DNA from: an uncultured Alistipes sp.
GTDB taxonomy: Bacteria; Bacteroidota; Bacteroidia; Bacteroidales; Rikenellaceae
Reading direction: 5' to 3'
Length of the DNA: 48,258 nt
Assembly (NCBI GenBank): GCA_900550925.1
Contig: URTU01000006.1
Span: forward strand, 1 to 48,258
The position numbers and the translations under genes are program-made. Shown here piece after piece: positions 28,101-36,307 of the stretch; positions within the stretch are counted from its first letter, which is position 1, and each line of letters starts with the position of its first letter. The notes under the pieces are model-generated. The model saw only the letters and a list, made by a program, of their open reading frames with translations. It had not been told where the DNA came from and searched no databases.

Positions 28101-28876
28101 ATTCCAAACGCCGTGTCAAAAGCGGTGTGAAGGCCGCCATAATCCGCGAAAAGGGTACAAACGGCGACCGTGAAATGGCTTATTCGCTCTATCTGGCCGG
28201 TTTCGACGTCAAGGACGTTACAATGACCGACCTGATCAGCGGCCGCGAAACCCTCGACGAGGTCAACATGATCGTCTTCTGCGGCGGTTTCGCCAATTCG
28301 GACGTCCTCGGTTCGGCCAAGGGTTGGGCCGGAGCCTTCCTATACAACGAAAAGGCCAAAGCGGCGCTCGACCGCTTCTATGCCCGCAAGGATACCCTCT
28401 CGCTCGGCGTATGCAACGGCTGCCAGCTGATGATCGAACTGGGGCTCGTTACGCCCGAAGATGACCGGAAACCCCGAATGCTTCACAACGACAGCCACAA
28501 GTTCGAATCGGCATTCGTCGGCGTCGATGTCATGCCGGGCAATGCAGTCATGTTCTCGTCGCTCGCCGGATCGAAACTCGGTATATGGGTGGCGCACGGC
28601 GAAGGCCACTTCTCGCTGCCGATGCCAAAGGAACATTACAATATCGCCTTGCAATACAGCTATGCCGAGTATCCCGCCAACCCCAATGGCAGCGACCATG
28701 CCGTGGCAGGTATCGCCTCGGCCGACGGCCGTCACGTGGCGATGATGCCCCACCTCGAACGTGCCATCAAGCCGTGGAACTGGGCCCACTACCCCGAAAC
28801 CCGCAACGATGAGGTCACTCCGTGGATCGAGGCATTCGTCAACGCCCGCCGCTGGATCGAACAGAAACTCAAATAA
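25193..28876 (+). CDS. purL: Phosphoribosylformylglycinamidine synthase (single-chain)
   Basis: The enzyme converts FGAR to FGAM with glutamine and ATP in purine synthesis. At 1,227 residues it is the large fused form, with an N-terminal PurS-like part and linker, then two AIRS-type ATPase halves: FSQVNSEHCRHKIF and KAETHNFPTTVEPFNGAATGTGG in the first, IPTGKDSLSM in the second. The C-terminal class I glutaminase has the nucleophile Cys1074 in GVCNGCQLM and the HGEGHF histidine. All expected catalytic blocks are visible and the frame is intact. It sits between aroK and murI with 9-base gaps on both sides. Confidence 0.97.
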   Translation: MVLFFAKNDKVYAVDTTVAANPETIERLEWLFSGAKKVENDSVAGKFVGPRREMITPWSTNAVEIVQNMGIEGVKRIEEFTAETESTPFDPMLNRHYDGLDQKIFTIDKQPDPIVHIEDIESYNKAEGLALSDDEIAYLKSVSKKLGRPLTDSEVFGFSQVNSEHCRHKIFNGEFVIDGQEKPSTLFQLIKRTTKTNPNRVTSAYKDNCAFLQGPTVEQFSPEQHDRPDYFTVKDFESVISVKAETHNFPTTVEPFNGAATGTGGEIRDRIAGGKGAFPIAGTAVYMTAYPRLDDSHRWEEQTPPRKWLYQTPADILIKASNGASDFGNKFGQPLICGSLLTFEHSENGKEYGYDKVIMQAGGIGYGRKADSMKDEPKPGDKVVLLGGDNYRIGMGGGAVSSVATGEYQSDIELNAIQRSNPEMQKRVYNAIRAISEEDNNPIISIHDHGAGGHLNCLSELVEATGGTIDIDKLPIGDPTLSDREIIGNESQERMGLVIGSEHIDHLKRIADRERAPMYEIGHTTGDMQFTFVDNRTGEKPIDWQLEDMFGKAPRTIMRDKTTKTEFDPVQYSTTNLIPHIEEVLQLESVACKDWLTNKVDRSITGKIAVQQTVGEVQLPLNDYAAVALDYQGVAGIATALGHAPIAAMIDPKAGSRLAIGEALTNIALAPLAYGLKGVSLSANWMWPCRNEGEDARLYEAVEAASDMAVALGINIPTGKDSLSMTQKYRDGKTVYAPGTVIITSAGEVDDIKLCVRAALKQRESRLIYVDMSRSAFELGGSAFAQTVGRIGDKTPDIASADYFAAAFGAVQKLVHEKRILAGHDISAGGLVTAMLEMTFADNRTGINADLDQLGEADLIRLLFSERPALLLQVEDAGYVLQSLHAAGVDAFDIGAVNLGRSFTIKACGVEFELLQDHLRDLWFKSSYLLDCRQSGPKKAAERYTNYWQQPLQFKFPEAFAGTYAALGIDSKRRVKSGVKAAIIREKGTNGDREMAYSLYLAGFDVKDVTMTDLISGRETLDEVNMIVFCGGFANSDVLGSAKGWAGAFLYNEKAKAALDRFYARKDTLSLGVCNGCQLMIELGLVTPEDDRKPRMLHNDSHKFESAFVGVDVMPGNAVMFSSLAGSKLGIWVAHGEGHFSLPMPKEHYNIALQYSYAEYPANPNGSDHAVAGIASADGRHVAMMPHLERAIKPWNWAHYPETRNDEVTPWIEAFVNARRWIEQKLK

Positions 28877-28885
28877 CCGGTAACG

Positions 28886-29674
28886 ATGTCCGAGATGCAA
28901 AATCAGCCGATAGGAGTCTACGACTCGGGAATGGGAGGTCTCAGCGTATGGCGCGAGCTGTACAAGGCCTTCCCCGAAGAGTCGTTGACTTACCTTGGCG
29001 ACGGCAAGAACTGCCCTTACGGCGACCGCTCGGCCGACGAGGTGCGGCGGTTTGCCGATGAGGCCGTCGGAACACTGATCGGCCACGGCGCAAAGCTGGT
29101 CGTCGTGGCCTGCAACTCGGCTACCGCCGCCGCTATCGAATTCCTGAGGGCAAAGTATGCACAGATACCGATTGTCGGCATGGAACCAGCCATCAAGCCG
29201 GCGGCTCTCTCGACCCGCAGCGGCGTCATCGGAGTTCTGGCTACCGCCGCCTCGCTGAACGGAGACCTGTTCCACCGTACGGCAGCCCGTTACGCCGACA
29301 ACATCCGTGTCATAACGGCCGTCGGAGAGGGCTTTGTCGAAATTGTCGAGCAGAACAGAATCGACGCCCCCGAGACCGAACAAACTGTCCGCCGGATCGT
29401 CCAGCCGATGGTCGACGCCGGTGCCGACCACATAGTCCTCGGATGCACCCACTACCCCTTTCTGCGTGAGGTCATCGAGCGTGTCATAAACGACCCTTCG
29501 GTAGTCATAATCGACCCGGCACCGGCCGTTGCACGCCGGACGGGAGACCTGCTCGACCGTTTTGCACTGAGGGCACAGGCTGGTGCAGAGCCCCGTTACG
29601 AATTCCTGACATTCTCCGGCGAAGAGTATCGCAAAAAGTTAGAAACCACGGCTTTCAGCCTCGCTGCCCGATAA
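28886..29674 (+). CDS. murI: Glutamate racemase
   Basis: The enzyme makes D-glutamate for peptidoglycan by a cofactor-independent two-base mechanism. The 262-residue protein starts with IGVYDSGMGGLSV and carries both catalytic cysteines: Cys76 in ACNSATA and Cys187 in LGCTHYP. GDGKNCPYGDRS is also typical. Length is standard. It is the last gene of the aroK-purL-murI operon. A 65-base gap separates it from ftsK, with the promoter-like TATCTTCG at 29714-29721. Confidence 0.96.
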   Translation: MSEMQNQPIGVYDSGMGGLSVWRELYKAFPEESLTYLGDGKNCPYGDRSADEVRRFADEAVGTLIGHGAKLVVVACNSATAAAIEFLRAKYAQIPIVGMEPAIKPAALSTRSGVIGVLATAASLNGDLFHRTAARYADNIRVITAVGEGFVEIVEQNRIDAPETEQTVRRIVQPMVDAGADHIVLGCTHYPFLREVIERVINDPSVVIIDPAPAVARRTGDLLDRFALRAQAGAEPRYEFLTFSGEEYRKKLETTAFSLAAR

Positions 29675-29739
29675 AAAACCGGACAGCCGCGGCGGAAAAC
29701 AATTTTTTTGTCGTATCTTCGTAGAATAATTGTAAAGCC

Positions 29740-32598
29740 ATGTCACCGTCAAAAAACAGAGACAACCAGACCCCGAAACAGAAAAACAGAAACGGCGCCC
29801 ATAACATGCGGTGGACGGTCGGATTGATACTGCTCTTTTTCGGCATCTATCTGTTGTTCGCCGTGGTGTGCTACTTCTTCGACTGGAAAACCGACTGCAG
29901 CAGTCTGGTCGAATATGCCAAATTCAAGGGGAATCCCGAACGTCTCGCCCTCATAACATTCGAAAACCCGTGCGGCCGCAGCGGCGCCATGCTCGCAAAT
30001 GCATTGATCGGAAACTCGTTCGGACTGTTCGGAATCATCGTACCGCTACTGATCATAATACTCGCCCTCAGAATAACCCGCCTCAAAATGCTCCACCTCA
30101 ACCGGTTGATGAGCATCGGGATTCTTGTGCTCATCCTCGGAATGCTCACACTCGGATTTATCTTCAAAACCAGTTGTGATATATTCGGCAGCGGCCTCGG
30201 CGGAAAATGGGGGATCGCCGGTACCGAAGCAATCGTCTCGACAATAGGTGTAATCGGCACCGCCCTGCTGCTGCTCGGCGGCTGGATTCTCACGGGCGTA
30301 TATATCAACCGCAGCTTTATCAAGACAGTGAACCGCGCCGGTGAGGTGATTGCCGACAGCAGCCTCAAGGTCGGAAAGGCCGCAATCGACCTGGTGGTAA
30401 AGAACGGTGAGAAACATATCCTGCACAAGACCTCGGAACATGAAGCTCAGAAAGCTGACGACCAGGAGCCTGTACCGTCGGCACAATCCGAAACCATACC
30501 GGCAGCGACGGCACCAGAGGCCGCTACAGAACCGGAGCCGGAGAGCGAGCTGGACAACGTGCAGCCGGTTATCGACCGTCCGGATCACTTCACCACCATC
30601 ACTGAACAGCCGATCGGAAACGATTCGGCCCGGGAGCAGGATTTCGAGATCGTGGTCCGCAACAGCCCCGACGGCGAAGAAGTGCAGGAGACGGAGATTG
30701 AAAACGAAACGGAAGAATTTGCAGAAGTGGCCGAAGAGGCTGAAGAGGTCTTCGAAACTCCGGAAAAGAGGGAAGAGTCCGGATTGCGGACATTCACCAT
30801 ATCGGACAACGGCGAGCGCATGGACAACTCTTCGGTACCAGCCGCTGCGGCCGGTTCCGACTCTTCCACCGCAAGCGCAGCATCCGGCAAACCATCCGTC
30901 AAAGGCGACGAGAACGGCCTTCACATCGTCGTGATCGACCACAAGGACAAGGAGGTCAACGAAGCCGACATCGACGACAGACTCTACGACCCGACCAAAG
31001 ATATCCCAAAATACCAGCGGCCGCCCGTATCGCTGCTCGAAGACCACTCGATGGATGTCGAGGTCTCGGACGAGGAGATTTTCGAAAACAAGGAGAAGAT
31101 CAAGGATACTCTCCAGAACTTCGGCATTGCGATCTCGAAGATCAAGGCCACTGTCGGCCCGACCGTGACGCTCTACGAAATAGTTCCGGCCCCGGGCATC
31201 AAGATCTCAAAGATCAAAAGCCTCGAAGACGACATAGCCATGAGCCTCAAGGCCCTCGGAATACGTATCATCGCCCCCATGCCCGGAAAGGGAACCGTCG
31301 GTATCGAGGTCCCCAACAAGGATCGTGATGTGGTCTCGATGCTCTCGGCAATAAAGTCGGCCCGGTTCCAGCAGTGCAACTACGAACTGCCCGTCGTCCT
31401 CGGCCGCACAATCCAGAACGAAAACTTCGTCATCGATCTGGCAAAGATGCCGCACCTGCTCGTCGCCGGCGCAACAGGCCAGGGAAAATCGGTAGGCCTC
31501 AATGCCATCATCACATCGCTGCTCTACAAGAAACACCCCTCGGAACTGAAATTCGTCATGGTCGACCCCAAGCGCGTCGAACTCTCGCTGTACGCCCCGC
31601 TCAAAAACCACTTCCTCGCAAAGATGGAGAGCGAGGAGGATGCAATCCTCACCGATACCCAGAAGGTAATATACACCTTCAACTCGCTGGTAATCGAGAT
31701 GGAAAACCGATACGACCTGCTCCGAAAGGCATCCGTAAAGAAAATTACCGAGTACAACGAAAAGTTCCGCAACCGCCAGCTCAACCCTCAGAAAGGCCAT
31801 CGTTTCATGCCGTACATCGTGGTTGTGGTCGACGAGTTCGCCGACCTGATCATGACCGCCGGCCGCGAAATCGAAACCCCAATAGCCCGTCTGGCACAAA
31901 TGGGCCGTGCCGTCGGACTGCACCTCATAATCGCTACGCAACGCCCCGAAGTAAAGGTCATCACAGGCCTCATCAAGTCGAATTTCCCGGCCCGAATCGC
32001 TTTCCGCGTCATGTCGATGGTCGACTCACGGACCATCATCGACCAGCCCGGAGCAAACCAGCTCATCGGCCGCGGTGACATGCTCATAAGCCTCAATTCG
32101 GAACTCACCCGTATTCAGTGCGCTTTCGTCGACACGCCCGAGATCGAGAAGATTATCCAGTTCATAGCCTCTCAGCCCGGATATCCAAATCCATATCCGC
32201 TGCCCGACTACGTACCCGAAAACAGCGAAACCCAACTCGCTTCAAGCGGCGAAGCTATGAAGTTCGATCCGCTCTTCCCCGAAATAGCCCGCTGGATCGT
32301 GCAGAACGGACGCGCATCGACATCATCCATACAAAGCAACTTCGAGGTCGGATTCAACCGCGCCGGACGTATCATGAACCAGATGGAGAAGGCCGGAATC
32401 GTTGGCCACCCGCAGGGCAGCAAACCCCGCGACCTCAATGTGACCGACCCGTATACCCTCGAACGTATCCTGCAGGATCTCGGACTCAGCACGTCTGATC
32501 CCGTCCGGACAGAACCCGCAGTCACCGTACACAATCCTCAGCCGGCATCACTTTCGTTCAACGACTTAACGACTCGACTACAATTATGGCAAAGTTGA
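29740..32598 (+). CDS. ftsK: DNA translocase FtsK/SpoIIIE family
   Basis: A 952-residue divisome DNA pump that clears the septum and aids chromosome dimer resolution. The N-terminal part has four membrane segments between about residues 25 and 190. A long acidic, Glu-rich linker follows (about 225-430, with many EE and PE pairs). The motor domain has Walker A GATGQGKS (577-584) and Walker B ending in DEFADL (Asp698). A winged-helix gamma domain (about 850-920), which reads KOPS-like polarity sequences, ends the protein. The stop overlaps the next gene by 13 bases. The family is certain, and the septal role is well established for it. Confidence 0.95.
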   Translation: MSPSKNRDNQTPKQKNRNGAHNMRWTVGLILLFFGIYLLFAVVCYFFDWKTDCSSLVEYAKFKGNPERLALITFENPCGRSGAMLANALIGNSFGLFGIIVPLLIIILALRITRLKMLHLNRLMSIGILVLILGMLTLGFIFKTSCDIFGSGLGGKWGIAGTEAIVSTIGVIGTALLLLGGWILTGVYINRSFIKTVNRAGEVIADSSLKVGKAAIDLVVKNGEKHILHKTSEHEAQKADDQEPVPSAQSETIPAATAPEAATEPEPESELDNVQPVIDRPDHFTTITEQPIGNDSAREQDFEIVVRNSPDGEEVQETEIENETEEFAEVAEEAEEVFETPEKREESGLRTFTISDNGERMDNSSVPAAAAGSDSSTASAASGKPSVKGDENGLHIVVIDHKDKEVNEADIDDRLYDPTKDIPKYQRPPVSLLEDHSMDVEVSDEEIFENKEKIKDTLQNFGIAISKIKATVGPTVTLYEIVPAPGIKISKIKSLEDDIAMSLKALGIRIIAPMPGKGTVGIEVPNKDRDVVSMLSAIKSARFQQCNYELPVVLGRTIQNENFVIDLAKMPHLLVAGATGQGKSVGLNAIITSLLYKKHPSELKFVMVDPKRVELSLYAPLKNHFLAKMESEEDAILTDTQKVIYTFNSLVIEMENRYDLLRKASVKKITEYNEKFRNRQLNPQKGHRFMPYIVVVVDEFADLIMTAGREIETPIARLAQMGRAVGLHLIIATQRPEVKVITGLIKSNFPARIAFRVMSMVDSRTIIDQPGANQLIGRGDMLISLNSELTRIQCAFVDTPEIEKIIQFIASQPGYPNPYPLPDYVPENSETQLASSGEAMKFDPLFPEIARWIVQNGRASTSSIQSNFEVGFNRAGRIMNQMEKAGIVGHPQGSKPRDLNVTDPYTLERILQDLGLSTSDPVRTEPAVTVHNPQPASLSFNDLTTRLQLWQS

Positions 32599-33233
32599 AA
32601 TACATAATATCGGCAATGGCCGCAATACTGACAATGACAACGGCCGTCGGCTACGCTCAAACGCAGAATACGCCCGATGCAGCGGAACTCGTCAAACGCA
32701 TGTCTGCAAAGATCAAGGCAATGGGAAGTTACGAGGCCGATTTCAGTGTCGAGACGGCCGGCCAGCCGATTCACGGATACTATGCCGTCAGCGGACAGAG
32801 CTACTACCTCCGCATCAATGAGGCCGAAGTCTTCTGCGACGGCTCGAAACGTTGCGAGGTGATTCCCGAAAACCGCGAAATAACAATAGATATCGTCAGC
32901 GACCAGACCGACCTGCTATCAAATCCTGCACGGGCGTTCGAATTGCTTGACAGCGATTTTTCGATCGGTTTTGCAGATCCCGGCCAACCTTCACGAGCCA
33001 ATATTGCCCAGCTCCGACTCGTCCCGACAAAAGACGACTTCCCTTTCGGAACGATATATGTCGAGATAGATCTCGGAACATATCTCCCGAAGTCGATCTG
33101 TTACGACTTCGACGGCGACCGGATCGACATCCGGATCGACGCGATCCGCAAGTTGGAACATGCCGACACTTCGCTCTTCCAGTTCGATGCCGCCAAATAT
33201 CCGGATTATGTGGTAATCGATCTCACCGAATAA
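32586..33233 (+). CDS. lolA: LolA-like outer-membrane lipoprotein carrier protein
   Basis: The 215-residue protein begins with a signal peptide (cleavage likely after VGYAQ, near residue 25). It then has the LolA fold pattern: an N-terminal helix (AAELVKRMSAKIKAMGSYEADFS) and a long antiparallel sheet ending in FDAAKYPDYVVIDL. LolA ferries lipoproteins across the periplasm from LolCDE to the outer membrane. The start overlaps the end of ftsK, so translation is probably coupled. The ftsK-lolA order is common in Bacteroidota. Sequence similarity within LolA is low, so the call rests partly on this context. Confidence 0.82.
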   Translation: MAKLKYIISAMAAILTMTTAVGYAQTQNTPDAAELVKRMSAKIKAMGSYEADFSVETAGQPIHGYYAVSGQSYYLRINEAEVFCDGSKRCEVIPENREITIDIVSDQTDLLSNPARAFELLDSDFSIGFADPGQPSRANIAQLRLVPTKDDFPFGTIYVEIDLGTYLPKSICYDFDGDRIDIRIDAIRKLEHADTSLFQFDAAKYPDYVVIDLTE

Positions 33234-33275
33234 CCCGCACGCCGGCATATATCAAACGGCGCAATCAGGCGGCCA

Positions 33276-33420
33276 GCGGCAGGACACGGTAAGATCCGGA
33301 AAGACACAGTAAGACAACGGAATAACGGCAGAACGAGGCGTAACGTAGCAGTACAACGACAGAACAGCAACAGAACAGCAGCGGAACACAGCAGGCCAGC
33401 AACGAAACGCGGCGGAACAG
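33276..33420. repeat. CAG/AAC-rich low-complexity tract
   Basis: Many irregular copies of words such as ACAGAACAGC, GCAGAAC and CAGCGGAAC on the plus strand, with strong G/C-versus-T asymmetry and no fixed period. Confidence 0.6.
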
Positions 33421-33513
33421 ATCTCTCATGTAGGAGCAGCTGCCTTCGACTACCGGAACGCAGAATACCAAAAACACAGGAAACAGAAGACGAGACCATC
33501 GGGTCAACGTGTG

Positions 33514-33590
33514 GCCTACTCGGGGGAGGAAAGCCCTGCCCCGCGTAGGTTGCAGTCTGAACCCCTGCCCGGCGTAGAATGGCAGTATGA
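33514..33590. repeat. Stem-loop plus imperfect direct repeat
   Basis: CCTACTCGGGG (33514-33524) can pair with CCCCGCGTAGG (33539-33549), with one mismatch. The segment 33535-33560 is repeated imperfectly at 33564-33590 (CCTGCCC-GCGTAG-GCAGT-TGA pattern), with a period of about 29. It could end the minus-strand decarboxylase transcript, but no T-run follows. Confidence 0.4.
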
Positions 33591-33638
33591 GATCCTGACA
33601 CCCTCGCACTCAAGTGGTCTCAAGCCGCCACCCGCAGG

Positions 33639-35033
33639 CTAATAGCCCAGGATACGCATCATCGAGCGGTAACTCTGCTCCTTGGCGAACAGACGGGTAT
33701 AGTATTCCGAATCACCCTTCTCACGGTCTATGATAATATGTTTCGGAGCCGGTATCAGGCAGTGCTGTATGCCGCCGAACCCGCCGAGTGACTCCTGGTA
33801 TGCACCAGTATGGAAAAATCCGATGTACTGCGTTTCACCCGCCGTCAGCTTGGGCAGGAAGATGGCATTGGTGTGCGACTCGCCGCTGTAATAATCCTCG
33901 CTGTCGCAGGTCAACCCTCCCAGGAACACACGCTGATACTCCTTGTCCCAGTTGTTTATGGCAAGCATGATGTAACGCTGCTTGATTCCCCACGTATCGG
34001 GCAAGGTGGTGATGAACGAGCTGTCGATCATATACCAGAACTCACGGTCGTTCTGCTGCTTCTGGTTGACGATCGAATAGAGCACCGCACCGCTCTCACC
34101 CACCGTAAACGATCCGAATTCGGTAAACAGATTCGGCTCCTCGACATCGTTCTGATTGCACCACAGCTTTATCTGCGCAACGATCTCCTCGGCCATGTAT
34201 TCGTAATCGTATTCGAAATTGAGCGAGTTCTTGATCGGGAAACCGCCGCCGATATTCAGACTGTCGAGTTCGGGACACACCTTCTTCAATTCGCAATAGA
34301 CGTTGATACATTTGCTCAACTCGTTCCAGTAGTATGCTGTATCCTTAATACCGGTATTGATGAAGAAGTGAAGCAACTTGAGCTTGAACTTCTTGTTGGG
34401 TTTGATCTTCTGCTTGTAGAAGTCGACGATATCGTTGTAACGGATTCCGAGGCGCGAGGTATAGAAGTCGAACTTGGGCTCCTCCTCGGATGCGATCCGG
34501 ATACCAACGTTGCAGCTTCGGGTCAGTTCGCCGTCGAAAAGATCGATCTCCTCCTTGTTGTCGAGAACCGGAATGGTATTCGAGAAGCCGTCGTTGATCA
34601 GCGAAATGATATTCTCAACATATTGCGGACGTTTGAAGCCGTTGCAGATGATGTAACGGTCCTTGTCGATCACGCCGCCCTCGTGCAGGGCCCTGATAAT
34701 GTGAATGTCGTAGGCCGACGATGTTTCGAGATGGATATCGTTCTTCAGCGCCTCCTCGAGCACGAACGAGAAGTGCGACGACTTGGTGCAATAGCAATAG
34801 TTGTAATCGCCGTTATAATCGACTTTGGCCATTGCAACGTTGAACATTCGTTTCGCACGGCTTATCTGCGATGAGATTTTGGGCAGATAGGTAATCTTGA
34901 GAGGTGTGCCGTACTGCTTGATTACATCCATCAGTGGGACGTCGTTGTAATAGAGTTCCGCATCCTTGACTGCAAACTCATCCTGCGGAAAATCGAATGT
35001 CTGTTCGATCAGGTCGATGTACTTGTTTTTCAT
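33639..35033 (-). CDS. Fold-type III PLP-dependent decarboxylase (arginine decarboxylase-like)
   Basis: This 464-residue protein follows the alanine-racemase/ornithine-decarboxylase fold. Lys84 in YCTKSSH is the likely PLP lysine, IGGGFP (261-266) is the phosphate loop, and Cys376-Asp377 in LTCDSEDYY matches the catalytic Cys of the partner subunit. The family EPGR-type motif is changed to EFGSFTVGESG (305-315), lacking the usual Arg. Relatives in Bacteroidota are commonly annotated as arginine decarboxylase and would feed polyamine synthesis. The protein is much shorter than the 630-residue SpeA. The substrate (arginine, carboxynorspermidine or another) is unresolved. It stands alone. Confidence 0.78.
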   Translation of the reverse strand: MKNKYIDLIEQTFDFPQDEFAVKDAELYYNDVPLMDVIKQYGTPLKITYLPKISSQISRAKRMFNVAMAKVDYNGDYNYCYCTKSSHFSFVLEEALKNDIHLETSSAYDIHIIRALHEGGVIDKDRYIICNGFKRPQYVENIISLINDGFSNTIPVLDNKEEIDLFDGELTRSCNVGIRIASEEEPKFDFYTSRLGIRYNDIVDFYKQKIKPNKKFKLKLLHFFINTGIKDTAYYWNELSKCINVYCELKKVCPELDSLNIGGGFPIKNSLNFEYDYEYMAEEIVAQIKLWCNQNDVEEPNLFTEFGSFTVGESGAVLYSIVNQKQQNDREFWYMIDSSFITTLPDTWGIKQRYIMLAINNWDKEYQRVFLGGLTCDSEDYYSGESHTNAIFLPKLTAGETQYIGFFHTGAYQESLGGFGGIQHCLIPAPKHIIIDREKGDSEYYTRLFAKEQSYRSMMRILGY

Positions 35034-35215
35034 CTCGAATAACCAAATGTAAGAAATCCGATCGAGCTACTTCGAAAATTTCTGACCAAAGTAATCGACT
35101 CGGATTGAATTGATTTTTGCGATGCAAATTAGGCAATTATTTTTAACATTTACAACCGTCCCGCCCGAATATTCAAAAAAGAGTGCGAAAATATCGTATT
35201 CTGCAAAAAAAAACG

Positions 35216-35223
35216 TAATTTTG
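35216..35223 (+). promoter_or_regulatory. -7 element (TAATTTTG) of the HU-EBP-lptE-secG operon
   Basis: TAATTTTG fits the consensus and lies 23 bases before the ATG at 35247. It is preceded by an A-rich tract; no TTG is at the standard distance. Confidence 0.5.
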
Positions 35224-35246
35224 ACTCGATTAAATACCGCTTCAAA

Positions 35247-36272
35247 ATGATCTGCCGCTATATTTCACAATACCTCAAAAACCATAAACGATTGACCGTC
35301 CCTCACCTTGGAACGTTTCTCTTCAATGCCGAGTCGAACGAAATACTATTCTTCGACCTGCTCAAAAACGACGACGGTGTACTCCGGCAGCTACTCGTCA
35401 ACGACGGGTATACACAGATCGACGCCGCCGGAGCAATCGACCGTTTCGTATTCGAGGTACGCCATAGGGTCGAGAGCGGCGGCACATACACTCTGGAAGG
35501 TATCGGACGGATGTCAAGAGGTTTCGACGGCCTCTACCGCTTCGAATACGACCCGAACGCCGGACGTAAAATCGCAGTTCCGGCCGAGGATGTCGCAAGA
35601 AACGCCACTGAGCCCGCAGCAGACACAACTGCCGAAAGCCGCAAGGTGCCGCAAAACTCCGTACGCGAACCGGCCGACGAAGGCTATGCTCCTGCAGCCC
35701 CGACACCGGCCCCAAGCAACGATGCTGCCGAGATCCGCAATGCGGCAGATAATCGCGGCGCCGGCCCGGCCGTAAAGGAGCAGGAGAACGGCCCCGACAA
35801 AACGGCACACGCCGCCACCGCACCGCGGCAGACGGCTTCAACTTCACAACCGCAAAACACACCCGGCACCGAAGACGCCGCCGGAGCACAAAATAATGCC
35901 GCAACAAGCCGCACGGCAGATGCTACGCCCAACACCGAGCCCAGGCAGCCGGAGAGTCCGCGCACGGTAAACGATGCCATCGGCAAACAGCGTTCGATCA
36001 TCGAACCCGAAGCGTATGTCAAGGGTCTGCGATACGGCAAACCGGCCCGTCCCTCGAAAGACGACCTACGTTATGTCGGCCACAATCAGCGCCGGCATGT
36101 CGACAAATTCATCATCATAGCCATCGTAGCCGCCATATTGGCTGTCGCAGCAATCCTTTACGGATACTTCAACAACCGCGCGATGTCGGATGAATGGATC
36201 TACGACGATCCCGTCGAAACCGTTCAGCCCGACATGCCGCAGCCGGCCCAGATACAAACCGATGCCGAATAA
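35247..36272 (+). CDS. HU-like (CCDC81-type) domain protein with a transmembrane anchor
   Basis: The 341-residue protein starts with about 105 ordered residues resembling the CCDC81-like prokaryotic HU domains of Bacteroidota (ISQYLKNHKRLTVPHLGTF near the start, GGTYTLEGIGRM further on). A disordered Ala/Pro/Thr/Asn-rich linker (about 110-245) follows, then a short basic stretch, one membrane helix (about 288-307) and an acidic tail. The layout suggests a DNA- or protein-binding domain held at the inner membrane by a flexible tether. Relatives often carry a SPOR domain at the far end; none is seen here. It leads an operon with the sigma-54 activator 35 bases downstream. The biochemical role is unknown. 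Confidence 0.72.
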   Translation: MICRYISQYLKNHKRLTVPHLGTFLFNAESNEILFFDLLKNDDGVLRQLLVNDGYTQIDAAGAIDRFVFEVRHRVESGGTYTLEGIGRMSRGFDGLYRFEYDPNAGRKIAVPAEDVARNATEPAADTTAESRKVPQNSVREPADEGYAPAAPTPAPSNDAAEIRNAADNRGAGPAVKEQENGPDKTAHAATAPRQTASTSQPQNTPGTEDAAGAQNNAATSRTADATPNTEPRQPESPRTVNDAIGKQRSIIEPEAYVKGLRYGKPARPSKDDLRYVGHNQRRHVDKFIIIAIVAAILAVAAILYGYFNNRAMSDEWIYDDPVETVQPDMPQPAQIQTDAE

Positions 36273-36307
36273 CCGACAAACTTACCCACTCTAACATCTG
36301 AATTGCC

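Larger units (their letters stand above)
33234..33638. other. Convergent intergenic region with low-complexity DNA
   Basis: These 405 bases lie between the ends of lolA (plus) and the decarboxylase gene (minus). They hold a CAG/AAC-rich stretch (33276-33420) and a hairpin with a repeat (33514-33590). Open frames here are artefacts of the simple composition; I support no gene. Confidence 0.6.

Noticed and set aside
29675..29739. TATCTTCG (29714-29721) as a promoter for ftsK
   Set aside because: The -7-like box deviates from the consensus and the only TTG is a few bases away, so I did not list it as a feature.
33206..33613. A 135-codon minus-strand open frame between lolA and the decarboxylase
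   Set aside because: It is translated from low-complexity DNA, partly overlaps lolA, and has no family features.
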